Shown here one piece after another: positions 8,673-17,339 of a DNA stretch of 28,968 bases (position 1 is the first letter of the stretch; the number at the start of each line of letters is the position of its first letter). Source of the stretch: Roseiarcus sp049513815 (lineage in GTDB: Bacteria; Pseudomonadota; Alphaproteobacteria; Rhizobiales; Beijerinckiaceae). A program made the translations under genes and the position numbers. A model generated the notes under the pieces. The model was not told the DNA's origin and did no database searches. It saw only the letters and a list, made by a program, of their open reading frames with translations. Where the stretch lies: contig JBEKVR010000048.1 in NCBI GenBank assembly GCA_049513815.1, forward strand, positions 1 to 28,968. The letters run 5' to 3'.

Positions 8673-10493
8673 TCAGCGCCGGAGGAGTTGGGCGCGGATC
8701 AGATCTAGGCGGGTCGTCGCCGGCGAGACGCCCTCGGGGCGAGGCGAGACCGGCGGGTTCGCGTCAAAGCGGGGCGACGCCGGCGAGACGTGAGCGGGCC
8801 TCGGCTCGACGGTCGGCTCGGGGCCGAGCTCGTCTCGCGCCACGAGTTTGGCCCCCGTCGCGCCGCGCCACCGTTCGACCACCTGTTTGACGAAAGATTG
8901 GGAGTCGGAGATCTCGTCGAGCGCCCCGTCCTCGCGGAACGTCTCGCTGTGCGGAATTTGCCCGGCCGACAGCGACTTGAAGCTCAGGCGGGTCGGCAGC
9001 GGGAAGCCCTCGCCGAATCCCACCACCTCGCGGGTGCCGAGCGAGGGGACAAAGGCGACGAGATTGGCCGCCGCGTCGGTGACCGCCGAGCGCAACAGCG
9101 CCTGGTCGCGGTCGTTGACCATGCGCATCGCGAACAGCGTGCTGCATTGGGAAATGATGGTCGGATCGAGCTCGGCCGGCCGCTGCGTGACGAGGCCGAG
9201 GCAGACGCCGTATTTGCGCCCTTCCTTGGCGATGCGCAGCAGGGCGCGTCGGGTCGGCGCGAAACCGACGGAACGGTCGACGGACGCGTAGCGGTGCGCC
9301 TCTTCGCACACGAACAGCATCGGCATCGCCCCGTCGCTCCACAGGCCGAAGTCGAAGGCGAGACGGCTGAGCAGGCTGACGACCGCGTCGACGACCTCGA
9401 CCGGCAGCCCGGCGAGCTGCAGCACGGTCATTGGTTGGCCGTTCGGTTCGAGGCGGAACAGAAAGGTGAGGATCTCGCCCATCGTGTCGCCGCCGACATT
9501 CGCGTTCTCGAACATGAACGCATAGCGCGTGTCGTTGCGCAGCCCATCAATGCGAGAGAGCAGGTGATGGTGGCGCATGCGCGAGGCGCGGTTCTCGAGC
9601 TTGCCCATCCGCTCGTCGATCAGCGCGACGAGGTCCTGCATCGTATAGGGAACCGGCGTGTCGACGGTAAAGCCGGCGTTGCGCGGATCGATGCGGCGCA
9701 AGGTGGCGCGCTCGGCGACTCCGCGCTGCGACTGGTAGAGGCTCTTGGCGATCGGGATCTGCTCGGCGAGGATTTCGACCTCATCCTCGACGCCCGGACG
9801 CCCGTAATAGAGCGCGTCGACGAATTCCTCGAAGTTGAATAACCAGAATGGCAGTTTGAGCTGCGCGGCGCTGACGACGTTGGCGCGCGACCCGAAGCAG
9901 CGGCCGTATTCATTGTGTCCGTCGAGCAGGAAGACGCGCAGATCTGGCCGCGCGTCGAGAATAGCGTTGATCAACACCGCGACGCCGCTCGACTTGCCGA
10001 CGCCGGTCGAGCCGAGGATCGCGAAGTGCTTGCTGAGCAAGTTGTCGACGTCGACGGTCGCGTGAATGGTTTCGTCGTGATGCAGCGACCCGACGTCGAT
10101 CGTCCTCGCCCCGGAGGTGCGATAGATGAGTCTGAGCTCGTCGACGCCAATGATGCGCGCGCTGTCGCCAATCGCCGGATAGGCCGAGACGCCACGAACG
10201 AAACGCTCGACCCCGTCGTCCTGCTTGATCTCCCCCATCAGATCGACGCGCGCGATCGCGCCGAAACGCGGGTCGCCGCGGTCGGCGTTGCCGTCGACCT
10301 CCGTCACCACGCCAACCAGGCGATGCGGCCCCGCTGCGATGGCGAGGAACGTGCCGACGGTCGCGCGCAGCGAGTCGCTCAGCGCCGGCGCGGGCAGACC
10401 GACGCGCGCTTCCGACCCCCGCACGCCGATCACAGCGCCCAGCGACGCCTCGACCGGCGACGGCGGGTTGAATTCGAACGTGGTGACGGTCAT
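8673..10493 (-). CDS. HerA-type ATPase (DUF87, FtsK/HerA family)
   Basis: This hexameric-type ATPase has an N-terminal HAS-barrel-like region (about 15-120), then the HerA/FtsK ATPase core. From the ATG at 10491-10493 (606 residues) the Walker A motif GSTGVGKS is at 161-168, Walker B MLFVCEEAH at 392-400, and the sensor-like TQRPAELDPTIISQC starts at about 436. HerA proteins translocate or unwind DNA ends, in archaea with the nuclease NurA; no nuclease gene is adjacent here. The C-terminal 50 residues are Pro-rich and low in complexity. A GTG two codons upstream (10497-10499) is an alternative start; neither has a clear Shine-Dalgarno. It is divergent from the SDR gene at 10623 and probably co-transcribed with the EAL gene downstream. 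The family is clear; the bacterial role is not. Confidence 0.9.
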   Translation of the reverse strand: MTVTTFEFNPPSPVEASLGAVIGVRGSEARVGLPAPALSDSLRATVGTFLAIAAGPHRLVGVVTEVDGNADRGDPRFGAIARVDLMGEIKQDDGVERFVRGVSAYPAIGDSARIIGVDELRLIYRTSGARTIDVGSLHHDETIHATVDVDNLLSKHFAILGSTGVGKSSGVAVLINAILDARPDLRVFLLDGHNEYGRCFGSRANVVSAAQLKLPFWLFNFEEFVDALYYGRPGVEDEVEILAEQIPIAKSLYQSQRGVAERATLRRIDPRNAGFTVDTPVPYTMQDLVALIDERMGKLENRASRMRHHHLLSRIDGLRNDTRYAFMFENANVGGDTMGEILTFLFRLEPNGQPMTVLQLAGLPVEVVDAVVSLLSRLAFDFGLWSDGAMPMLFVCEEAHRYASVDRSVGFAPTRRALLRIAKEGRKYGVCLGLVTQRPAELDPTIISQCSTLFAMRMVNDRDQALLRSAVTDAAANLVAFVPSLGTREVVGFGEGFPLPTRLSFKSLSAGQIPHSETFREDGALDEISDSQSFVKQVVERWRGATGAKLVARDELGPEPTVEPRPAHVSPASPRFDANPPVSPRPEGVSPATTRLDLIRAQLLRR

Positions 10494-10622
10494 GGCCACT
10501 GGCGGGGTTCAGCGGCGCTGCCGCTCAGGAAATCAACGGAATAGTGGCGGGTGATCCTTTAGACTGGGTTAACTACGCTGTTCAGGCTTGAATTCCTCGA
10601 CCGATCGACGATCCTCGCCGCG

Positions 10623-11498
10623 ATGAGAATTTTCGCTTTCGGGCTCGGCTACACGGCGCGGCGCGTTCTGGCGCGGCTTCCTGGCGTTGAAGCGAGCGGC
10701 GCGACGCGCGATTCCGAGACGGCGCGCGCCTGGCGCCGCGACGGCGTCGCCGCCTGGGCGGTCGATGACCTGGCGGGGCTGCCGGCGCTGGAGGCCGCGC
10801 TGCGCGGCGCCGAAACGCTGCTCGTCAGCGCGCCGCCTGACGAAAACGGCGATCCGGCGCTTCAGCGCTTTGGCGGGACGATCGCCGCGGCGCCGGCGTT
10901 GGCGCGCGTCGTCTACCTGTCCAGCGTCGGCGTTTACGGCGACCGCGACGGCGGCTGGGTCGACGAGTTGAGCGCGCCGGCGCCGGGCTCGCCGCGCGCC
11001 CGATGGCGGCTGGCGGCCGAACGCGAATGGCGCGCATTCGCCGACGCTCGCGACGCGCGCGTCGACATCCTGCGGCTTGCCGGCGTCTATGGCCCCGGCC
11101 GCAATGCGGTCGAGAAGCTTCGGCGCGGCGAAGCGCGGCGGATCGTCAAGCCGGGCCAGGTCTTCAACCGCATCCACGTCGACGATATCGCGGCCGTCGC
11201 GGTCCGGCTGATCGAAGCCGACGGGCCGGGCGGGATCTGGAACGTCGCTGACGAAGAGCCGGCGCCGCCAGAGGATGTGATCGTCTTTGCGGCCGAACTC
11301 CTCGGCGTCGCGCCGCCGCCGATCGAGGATTTTGCGACGGCGCGCCTGACGCCGATGGCGCGCAGCTTCTACGACGACAATCGTCGCGTCGACGTCGGCA
11401 AGCTCAGGCGCGAACTCGGCTATCGCTGGCTCTATCCGACCTATCGCGACGGCCTGCGCGCCTTGGCTGCGGCGGAGGAGGGGCGCGCGACGACGTGA
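10623..11498 (+). CDS. Atypical SDR / NAD(P)-dependent epimerase-like protein (YeeZ-like)
   Basis: The 291-residue protein has a Rossmann fold with the dinucleotide-binding loop at the very N terminus (FGLGYTARR, residues 5-13), a YLSSVGVYG strand near 100 and an RLAGVYGPGRN stretch near 145, as in nucleotide-sugar epimerase relatives. The usual YxxxK catalytic pair is absent: the matching place reads RARWRLAAE. It is therefore an atypical SDR of the YeeZ kind, with no known substrate. IHVDDIAAVAV near 185 is also typical of the group. No ribosome-binding site is evident before the ATG at 10623. The CBS-domain gene follows 48 bases downstream on the same strand and may share the transcript. 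The fold assignment is firm; the function is unknown. Confidence 0.85.
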   Translation: MRIFAFGLGYTARRVLARLPGVEASGATRDSETARAWRRDGVAAWAVDDLAGLPALEAALRGAETLLVSAPPDENGDPALQRFGGTIAAAPALARVVYLSSVGVYGDRDGGWVDELSAPAPGSPRARWRLAAEREWRAFADARDARVDILRLAGVYGPGRNAVEKLRRGEARRIVKPGQVFNRIHVDDIAAVAVRLIEADGPGGIWNVADEEPAPPEDVIVFAAELLGVAPPPIEDFATARLTPMARSFYDDNRRVDVGKLRRELGYRWLYPTYRDGLRALAAAEEGRATT

Positions 11499-11546
11499 CG
11501 GCTCGCAAACCGCGAAAAAGGGTTCCAGATAGGCGCCACGAGGAAC

Positions 11547-12152
11547 GTGGACGCCGTGGCGGCGCCGCAGCAGCCTCCGCCAAGCGTCCAATCGAGAGAC
11601 GCACAGTTGATCGCCAGCGAGTTGATGACCCACGGGGTGATCACCGTTCCGGCGGACGCGACCGTCCAGGACGCCACGCGATTGATGCTGGAGAGCGGCG
11701 TGAGGGCGGCGCCGGTCGTCGACTCCGCAGGCAAGCCGATTGGAATGGTCAGCGACGGCGACCTGCTTGGCCGACGCACGGAGGACTATCGCCGCGAATG
11801 GTGGCTGGAGATGCTCGCCGGGGCAGCCTTCCCGTCGTCGACGTCCGACCTCGCCGGGCTCCAACGGGTGAGCGACGTCATGAGCGAGCCGCTGATCTTT
11901 GTCGCTCCCGACACGCCGGCGGACGAGATCGCCGCACTCTTGCATTGGCGGCGGATCAAGCGGCTTCCCGTGGTGCGCGACGGCCGGCGGGTTGGCATCG
12001 TCAGCCGCACCGATCTGCTCGCCGTCGTCGAACAGCTGGACAGGCTGTCGCGGACTAAGAGCCAGCATGCGCCGGGATTGCTGCGATTTCTTGAGTCTTT
12101 GGCCGGCGGGGCGAGCCCGCAGAGGTCGTCGAACGATGGCGATATGAGCTGA
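11547..12152 (+). CDS. Tandem CBS-domain protein
   Basis: The 201-residue protein consists of two CBS motifs (about 24-78, LMTHGVITVPADATV to VSDGDLLGRR; and about 107-160, VMSEPLIFVAPDTPADE to VSRTDLL). A linker between them carries WWLEMLAG, seen in a similar form (WLESLLSG) in the facing CBS protein at 12257-12973. CBS pairs bind adenine nucleotides and act as energy sensors, here without an attached catalytic domain. The GTG start at 11547 has GAGGAA at 11540-11545 just upstream. It ends 104 bases from the stop of the convergent CBS-BON gene. It lacks the C-terminal BON domain of that neighbour; its last 30 residues are low complexity. No partner protein can be named. Confidence 0.9.
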   Translation: MDAVAAPQQPPPSVQSRDAQLIASELMTHGVITVPADATVQDATRLMLESGVRAAPVVDSAGKPIGMVSDGDLLGRRTEDYRREWWLEMLAGAAFPSSTSDLAGLQRVSDVMSEPLIFVAPDTPADEIAALLHWRRIKRLPVVRDGRRVGIVSRTDLLAVVEQLDRLSRTKSQHAPGLLRFLESLAGGASPQRSSNDGDMS

Positions 12153-12158
12153 AACCCA

Positions 12159-12172
12159 AAGGCTTCCGCCTT
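12159..12172. other. Short hairpin between the two convergent CBS genes
   Basis: AAGGC-TTCC-GCCTT forms a perfect 5-bp stem with a tetraloop 6 bases after the stop of the plus-strand CBS gene. No T-run follows, so it is at best a weak or factor-assisted terminator. I see nothing else in 12153-12256. Confidence 0.25.
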
Positions 12173-12256
12173 GTCGCGCGCATCGTCGGCTAAGTCGACG
12201 GCGTGCTCGGCGACGTCGGCCTGTTTCTCATTTGGAAAGACTAGCGGCGGCGCCGA

Positions 12257-12973
12257 TTATTTCGGCTGCTCGTCCTCCGCCGAAAGCAGCATGCCGGAAT
12301 TGGGCTCGACCCAGGCGAGCCGGTCGTGCACGGACTTCACGCCGGGGATGTTCTCGGCGATCACCCGCAGACCCTCGCGCAGGCGTTCGTCGGCGATCGC
12401 GCCCTCGAACGTCACTTCGCCATTCTTGGCCGAAACCCGGATGGAAGCGCGCGGGGCCCAGCCGCGCGACTCGATCTCCTTCTGGATGGCGACGCAGATC
12501 TCGGCGTCGGAACAGAGTTTGCTGTCGCGCCGCAATTCGACATAGAGGCGCTTGAGCAGATCGGAGCGCGACACGACGCCGATCACGCTGCCGCCTCGCA
12601 CCACCGGCAAGCGCTTGACCCGGCGCCGGATCATCGCGTCGACGGCTTCGGAGAGCGGCGCGTCCTCGTCGATAGTGACGACCTCGCGAGTCATGACTTC
12701 GGCGGCGGTGCGGCCGTGCTCATGGGCGTAGGCGTGGGCCAGACGCCCGCCGCTCAACAGCGATTCCAACCAGCGCGGCCGTCGCTTTTCGGTGCCGAGT
12801 TCGCCGCGCCGCAACAGGTCGCCTTCGCTCAGGATGCCGACCAGCGCCTTGCGCTCGTCGAACACGCACAGCGCGCTGATTCCGGCCCGCAACATCGTCT
12901 CGACCGCTTCGGCAAGACTGGCCGTGTCGCGCACGCCGATAATGCCGTGAGTCATCGCGTCGCGAACGCGCAT
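12257..12973 (-). CDS. CBS-CBS-BON domain protein
   Basis: The 238-residue protein has two CBS motifs (about 1-58, MRVRDAMTHGIIGV to LSEGDLLRR; and about 90-145, VMTREVVTIDEDAPL to VVSRSDLLKRL), then a C-terminal BON domain (about 155-225, with GEVTFEGAIADE and the VPGVKSV-like segment IPGVKSVHDRL). BON domains are thought to bind phospholipid or other hydrophobic ligands, and CBS pairs sense adenosine nucleotides. This architecture is frequent in Hyphomicrobiales, often near respiration or stress genes. The start is the ATG at 12971-12973, with AAGGA about 10 bases upstream. It faces the related CBS gene at 11547 and is divergent from the asparaginase. It has no signal peptide, so the BON domain is cytoplasmic. 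Confidence 0.92.
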   Translation of the reverse strand: MRVRDAMTHGIIGVRDTASLAEAVETMLRAGISALCVFDERKALVGILSEGDLLRRGELGTEKRRPRWLESLLSGGRLAHAYAHEHGRTAAEVMTREVVTIDEDAPLSEAVDAMIRRRVKRLPVVRGGSVIGVVSRSDLLKRLYVELRRDSKLCSDAEICVAIQKEIESRGWAPRASIRVSAKNGEVTFEGAIADERLREGLRVIAENIPGVKSVHDRLAWVEPNSGMLLSAEDEQPK

Positions 12974-13122
12974 GCCCTTTGTCCTTCTTCCACCGCCTCA
13001 ATCTGCCGCAGTTCACGTTTTGCCGCCTTGACCGCGCGCAAACGCCCGATGGCGCGGGCTAGAGTGGCGACGACGCGCCTTGTATAGCTCGCCCAGCGCG
13101 TATCGTCACAGGAGCGCTCGCT

Positions 13123-14139
13123 TTGGCCAATCCCGTCGTCGTCGAGGTTCTGCGCGGCGCGCGCGTCGAATCGCGCCACCGCGGCGGCGGCGCGATCGTC
13201 GACGCCGACGGCGCGGTCGCGCTTGCGTTCGGCGAAATCGACGAACCGGTTTTTCCGCGCTCCGCCGTCAAGGCGCTGCAGTCGCTGCCGCTGGTCGAGA
13301 GCGGCGCGGCCGATGCGATGCGGCTCAGCGAGGCCGAAATCGCGCTCGCCTGCGCGTCGCATTCCGGCGCGACGGCGCATGTCGAGACCGCGGCGGCGAT
13401 GCTCGCCAAGGCCGGGCTCGACGTCGCGTCGCTCGCCTGCGGCGCGCACTGGCCGCTTGGCGAAGAGGCGTCGCGCGCGCTTTCGCGCGCCGGCCAGACG
13501 CCGTCGCCGCTGCACAACAATTGCTCGGGCAAACACGCGGGCTTCCTCTGCCTCGCCTGCGCGTCGGGCTGGGAGAGCAGGGGCTACGAACAGGCGGCGC
13601 ACCCGGTTCAGCGCGCCGCCAAGGCGGCGATCGAGGAGGTGACCGGCACGGCGCTCGGCGAGGACGTCTGCGCGACTGACGGCTGCTCGATCCCGACCTA
13701 CGCCGTCCCCTTGCGCGCGCTGGCGCTCGGCTTCGCGCGTCTGGCGACCGGCGCGGGCCTGGGGCCGCGCCGCGCCGCCGCTGCGCGGCGCATTTTCGCC
13801 GCCGTCGCCGCCAACCCGGCGATGGTCGCCGGCGAGGGGCGGTTCGACACCGAGGTCATGCGCCTGTTTGGCCCGCGCGTTTTCGTCAAGACTGGGGCCG
13901 AAGGGGTCTATTGCGCCGCCTTGCCGGAACTCGGCCTCGGCTTCGCGGTCAAGGCCGACGACGGCGCAACCCGCGCAGCGCAGGCGATGATCGCCGCCTT
14001 GATCGGCCGCTTCCTGCCGCTCGACCACGACGCGCGCCTGCGCCTCGCGCCCTTCGCGGCGCCGATCCTGCGCAACTGGAACGGGATCGAGGTGGGAGCG
14101 CTGCGGGGCGCGGGGCCGCTGCAGTCGCAGCAGCCCTAG
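13123..14139 (+). CDS. L-asparaginase, Rhizobium etli type (AnsA/ReAV family)
   Basis: This enzyme hydrolyses asparagine to aspartate and ammonium and belongs to the R. etli-type class, unrelated to the E. coli enzymes. The 338-residue protein keeps the serine-hydrolase-like site: the SxxK pair Ser47/Lys50 in PRSAVKALQ, and Ser81 in ASHSG. It also keeps the metal-site residues Cys134 and Lys137 in HNNCSGKHAG and Cys188 in DGCSIPTYAVPL, with the later conserved VKTGAEGVY (Lys256). The TTG start at 13123 is supported by AGGAG at 13110-13114, 8 bases upstream. It is divergent from the CBS-BON gene and convergent with the PAS sensor, and glnK-amtB lies 1.5 kb on. This suggests a place in nitrogen use. 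Confidence in the family is high. Confidence 0.92.
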   Translation: MANPVVVEVLRGARVESRHRGGGAIVDADGAVALAFGEIDEPVFPRSAVKALQSLPLVESGAADAMRLSEAEIALACASHSGATAHVETAAAMLAKAGLDVASLACGAHWPLGEEASRALSRAGQTPSPLHNNCSGKHAGFLCLACASGWESRGYEQAAHPVQRAAKAAIEEVTGTALGEDVCATDGCSIPTYAVPLRALALGFARLATGAGLGPRRAAAARRIFAAVAANPAMVAGEGRFDTEVMRLFGPRVFVKTGAEGVYCAALPELGLGFAVKADDGATRAAQAMIAALIGRFLPLDHDARLRLAPFAAPILRNWNGIEVGALRGAGPLQSQQP

Positions 14140-14151
14140 GGCAGCGAGCAA

Positions 14152-15444
14152 TCAAGCCGCCGCGCGCGCGTCACGCTCGATCGCGATTGCGACCAATTGC
14201 GCTGCGACCTGCGCGAGTTTGATTTCCACCTCATTCGGCTCCCGCTGGGCGCGCGAGAAGATCGCCAGCACGCCGAGGGTTTCGCCCCCTCGCGAGAGAC
14301 ACGGGGTCGACCAGCAGGCGCGCAGTCCGCGCTCGGCGACAAATTCACGCTGCTGGGCCCACGACGGATCAACGGCGACGTCGGCTGCGACGATCAGATC
14401 GCGCTGGCGGATCGCCTCGCCGAGCGGCCCGCTGAGGAGTTCGCGGCGATGGGCCTCGATGTCAGGCAGGGTCGACACCGTCCGCCGAAGAATGGGTCGA
14501 CCGTCGTCGATCGGCAGGATGGAGACGACAGTCCCGCTCGCCTGCGACTCCATCAGATGGATGAGTTCCTCGAGCACGCTCTCCAATGGCGCGCCGCTGA
14601 CGATCATTTCGAGGATGCCGGCCTGGCCCTCGCGCATCGCATCCGCCAGCCGGCGCCGCGTGACATCGCGCGACACGCCGATGACGCCGATGACTTCGCC
14701 GTGGTCGTTACGAAGCGGCACCTTGGTCGTCGCGATCCACACCTTCCCGCCGTCCGGCGCGAGCATGTATTCCTCGCTGTCGATCATTGGGCGGCCGGTT
14801 TCGATGACCTCGCGCTCGTCCGCCAGATACTTCCGCGCCGTCTCCCACGGGCAAAGCTCAAGGTCCGACTTGCCGACCAGTTCCTGCGGCGAGGCGCAGC
14901 CAAGCCGCAGCGCGGTGGCGCGATTTGCGACGGCGAAGCGGCTGTCGAGGTCTTTGACCCAGAGATTGTCGGGGACCAAATCGATCAGCGACTGCAGCGA
15001 TACGCGCTCCTCGATCAACAGCCGCTTGTCCCGCAGGTCGGTGACGTCCTCGTGCGTCGTCAACCAGCCGCCGTCGGGCATCGGCCGGTAATGAACGCGG
15101 ATCGTACGGCCGTCGTCGAGCCTGACGCTCCAGTCGCGATCTTCACGTTTGGCGTTAATCGACTCGACGTAAGAGAGATAGTCGCCGGTCGCCATCGGGC
15201 AACTGCCCACGGCGGCGCGGCGCTCGGTGATTTCGCCCAATGTCGTTCCGGGGGGAATCTGGTCGGGCGAGAGGCCGTAGATCTCCGCGTAGGGACGATT
15301 GCCGACGATGACGCGTTCCTCGTTGTCGAACAGGCAGACGCCCTGCGAAATGGAGTCAAACGCAGCTTTGTAGCGCTGCAACTGCGTCTCGAGCGCGGCG
15401 ACACGCGCTTCCAGCGCGGCGGTGTCATTCAGCCCCTGGCTCAC
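14152..15444 (-). CDS. PAS-PAS-GAF sensor protein without an output domain
   Basis: The 430-residue soluble protein opens with a short coiled coil (about 8-26), then PAS 1 (about 27-135, with FDSISQGVCLFD and the HEDVTDLR end), PAS 2 (about 150-268, VPDNLWVKDLDSRF to GVSRDVTRR) and a GAF domain that runs to the C terminus (about 275-430, ending LVAIAIERDARAAA). Such modules normally sit ahead of a histidine kinase, GGDEF or other output; here the frame stops right after GAF. No kinase or cyclase remnant follows, because the convergent asparaginase ends 12 bases away. The GTG start (15442-15444) has GGGAGGA nicely spaced. It may act through a separate partner or be a truncated form. The ligand is unknown. 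Confidence 0.88.
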   Translation of the reverse strand: MSQGLNDTAALEARVAALETQLQRYKAAFDSISQGVCLFDNEERVIVGNRPYAEIYGLSPDQIPPGTTLGEITERRAAVGSCPMATGDYLSYVESINAKREDRDWSVRLDDGRTIRVHYRPMPDGGWLTTHEDVTDLRDKRLLIEERVSLQSLIDLVPDNLWVKDLDSRFAVANRATALRLGCASPQELVGKSDLELCPWETARKYLADEREVIETGRPMIDSEEYMLAPDGGKVWIATTKVPLRNDHGEVIGVIGVSRDVTRRRLADAMREGQAGILEMIVSGAPLESVLEELIHLMESQASGTVVSILPIDDGRPILRRTVSTLPDIEAHRRELLSGPLGEAIRQRDLIVAADVAVDPSWAQQREFVAERGLRACWSTPCLSRGGETLGVLAIFSRAQREPNEVEIKLAQVAAQLVAIAIERDARAAA

Positions 15445-15634
15445 CGGAATCCTCCCGCATCATGACGCCGGGCTCGAAAGCGTCGACAGGTCCGCTTTCA
15501 CAAGCGGCCGATCGTTCGAGCGCCAACTAACGCTCTGATTCGTCTGATTTTAGAGTATCACCCCAGCGATCGCGGCCGCCAGCGCAAACGCCGGAGTTCG
15601 ACAGCTTAACGCGCCCTTGTAGCGGCGGGGTAAG

Positions 15635-15649
15635 CGCCCGGCGCGGGCG
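15635..15649 (-). terminator. GC hairpin directly after amtB
   Basis: CGCCCG-GCG-CGGGCG forms a perfect 6-bp stem with a 3-base loop immediately downstream of the amtB stop on the minus strand. There is no U-tract after it, so it is only a possible end of the glnK-amtB transcript. The rest of 15445-15634 shows no gene; it precedes the PAS-PAS-GAF gene and must contain that gene's promoter if it is not read from amtB. Confidence 0.35.
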
Positions 15650-15650
15650 T

Positions 15651-16967
15651 TCACAGCCCCATCGCCTCGCCATGCAGCGCGACGTCGAGGCCTTCGCGCT
15701 CCTGCTCGGGGCTGACCCGTAGGCCGACCACCGCGTCAACGATCCTCAACGCGATCCAGGTGCCAATGACGCACCAGACAACGGTGACGACGACGCCGAT
15801 CGCCTGAGCGCCGAGCTGGGCGGCGTTCCCTTCCAGCAAGCCGGCGACGCCGGCGCTCGTTGCGGTGGCGCTGACCGCGGCGGTGGCGAAGACGCCGGCG
15901 AGCAGCGTGCCGAGCGCGCCGCCGACGCCGTGGACGCCGAAGACGTCGAGGGAATCGTCGTAGCCGATCTTCGTCTTGAGCGCGGTGCTGGCGAAGTAGC
16001 AGACTGCGCCGGCGAGCGCGCCGATCAGCGCGCCGTGCCAGGGCAGGACATAACCGGAGGCGGGCGTGATCGCGCCGAGACCAGCGACTGCGCCGGAAAT
16101 CAGGCCGAGCACCGAGGGTTTGCCGCGCTTGAGCCATTCAAGCCCGCTCCACACGGTCGCGCCGGCGCAGGCGGAGAGATGGGTGGCGACGATCGCGAAC
16201 ACGGCGCGGGAGCCGACGCCGAGCGCCGAGCCGCCATTGAAGCCGAACCAGCCAACCCACAGCATGCCCGCGCCGATCACCGCCAGCGAGAGATCGGCCG
16301 GGGCCAGGTTCTCGCGCCCGTAGCCTTGCCGCGCGCCGACGATCAGCGCCGCTATCAGACCGGCGACGCCGGCGTTGATGTGGACGACCGTGCCGCCAGC
16401 GAAATCGATGAGGCCGAGTCTGGCGAGGAAGCCGCCGCCCCACACCCAGTGCGCGCTCGGCACGTAGACGAGCAGCAGCCAAAGCGCACAGAACAGCGCG
16501 AAGGCCGAGAACTTCATCCGATCGGCGACGGCGCCGCCGACCAGCGCGCAGGTGATGACCGCGAAGGTCATCTGATAGGCCATGAACAGCATCTCGGGGA
16601 TGGTGTTGGCGAAGGGGCTGATCGAATCGATCCCAATCCCGGCGAGAAAGACGCGGTCGAGCCCGCCGAAGACGGCGCCGTCGCCGCGAAACGCGAGCGA
16701 ATAGCCGACGGCGAACCACAGTAGCGAAACGACCGCGGTCGCCGCGAAGCTCTGCGCCATCGTCGCGAGAACATTCTTCCGCCGCACCATGCCGCAGTAG
16801 AACAGCGCCAGCCCCGGCAGGGTCATGAGCAGCACCAGCGTCGTGGCGGCGATCATGAAGGCGGTGTCGGCGGGATCGATCTTGCCCTCGGCGGCCATCG
16901 CCGGCGCGGCGGACATGATGACGAGGGCGGCCGCGGCGAAGCCGGCGCGCGAGAGGAGTTTGGTCAT
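15651..16967 (-). CDS. amtB: Ammonium transporter
   Basis: This inner-membrane trimeric channel conducts ammonium/ammonia and is closed by binding of GlnK. The 438-residue protein has a signal peptide ending in APAMAAEG (cleavage near residue 26), followed by about eleven hydrophobic helices. Pore residues are present: Asp188 and His196 in DFAGGTVVHINAG, Trp240 in LWVGWFGFNGGS, and the second His of the twin-His pair, His346, in DVFGVHGVGG. It starts at the ATG 16965-16967, 33 bases after glnK, forming the conserved glnK-amtB operon. The C-terminal tail (RVSPEQEREGLDVALHGE) is the conserved region that contacts GlnK. Expression is expected under nitrogen limitation by the family's usual NtrC/sigma-54 control, though I could not find a clear -24/-12 element. 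Identification is secure. Confidence 0.97.
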   Translation of the reverse strand: MTKLLSRAGFAAAALVIMSAAPAMAAEGKIDPADTAFMIAATTLVLLMTLPGLALFYCGMVRRKNVLATMAQSFAATAVVSLLWFAVGYSLAFRGDGAVFGGLDRVFLAGIGIDSISPFANTIPEMLFMAYQMTFAVITCALVGGAVADRMKFSAFALFCALWLLLVYVPSAHWVWGGGFLARLGLIDFAGGTVVHINAGVAGLIAALIVGARQGYGRENLAPADLSLAVIGAGMLWVGWFGFNGGSALGVGSRAVFAIVATHLSACAGATVWSGLEWLKRGKPSVLGLISGAVAGLGAITPASGYVLPWHGALIGALAGAVCYFASTALKTKIGYDDSLDVFGVHGVGGALGTLLAGVFATAAVSATATSAGVAGLLEGNAAQLGAQAIGVVVTVVWCVIGTWIALRIVDAVVGLRVSPEQEREGLDVALHGEAMGL

Positions 16968-17000
16968 GGTGGAAGGTCTCTTTGAAAGGAGCGCGGGCGC

Positions 17001-17339
17001 TTACAGCGCGTCTTCGCCTGTCTCGCCGGTGCGGATTCGGTACGCGGCTTCGACCGACGAGACGAAGATCTTGCCGTCGCCGATCTTGCCGGTCACGGCG
17101 GCGGCGCGGATCGCCGCGACGGCTTCGTCGGCCATGCGGTCGACGACGACGACCTCGACGCGGGTCTTGGGCACGAAGTTCACTTCGTATTCGGCCCCGC
17201 GGTAAATTTCAGTGTGGCCCTTCTGCCGCCCGTAGCCTTTGACCTCGGTGACGGTCATGCCGCGCACGCCAAGCCGATCGAGCGCCGCGCGCACGTCGTC
17301 GAGTTTGTAGGGTTTGACGATGGCGGTGATGAGCTTCAT
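17001..17339 (-). CDS. glnK: PII nitrogen regulatory protein
   Basis: This small trimeric signal protein senses 2-oxoglutarate, ATP/ADP and, through uridylylation, glutamine. It then controls AmtB and other targets. At 112 residues it has the exact PII length. It begins MKLITAIVKPYKLDDV, and carries the T-loop KGHTEIYRGAEYEVNFVPK with Tyr51 as the uridylylation site, then the B-loop TGKIGDGKIFV. The ATG at 17337-17339 is preceded by AGGA about 12 bases upstream. The frame is open far upstream (to 17723), but that extension is Arg/Ser-rich and unlike PII. It is followed by amtB, so glnK is the better name than glnB. Identification is secure. Confidence 0.97.
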   Translation of the reverse strand: MKLITAIVKPYKLDDVRAALDRLGVRGMTVTEVKGYGRQKGHTEIYRGAEYEVNFVPKTRVEVVVVDRMADEAVAAIRAAAVTGKIGDGKIFVSSVEAAYRIRTGETGEDAL

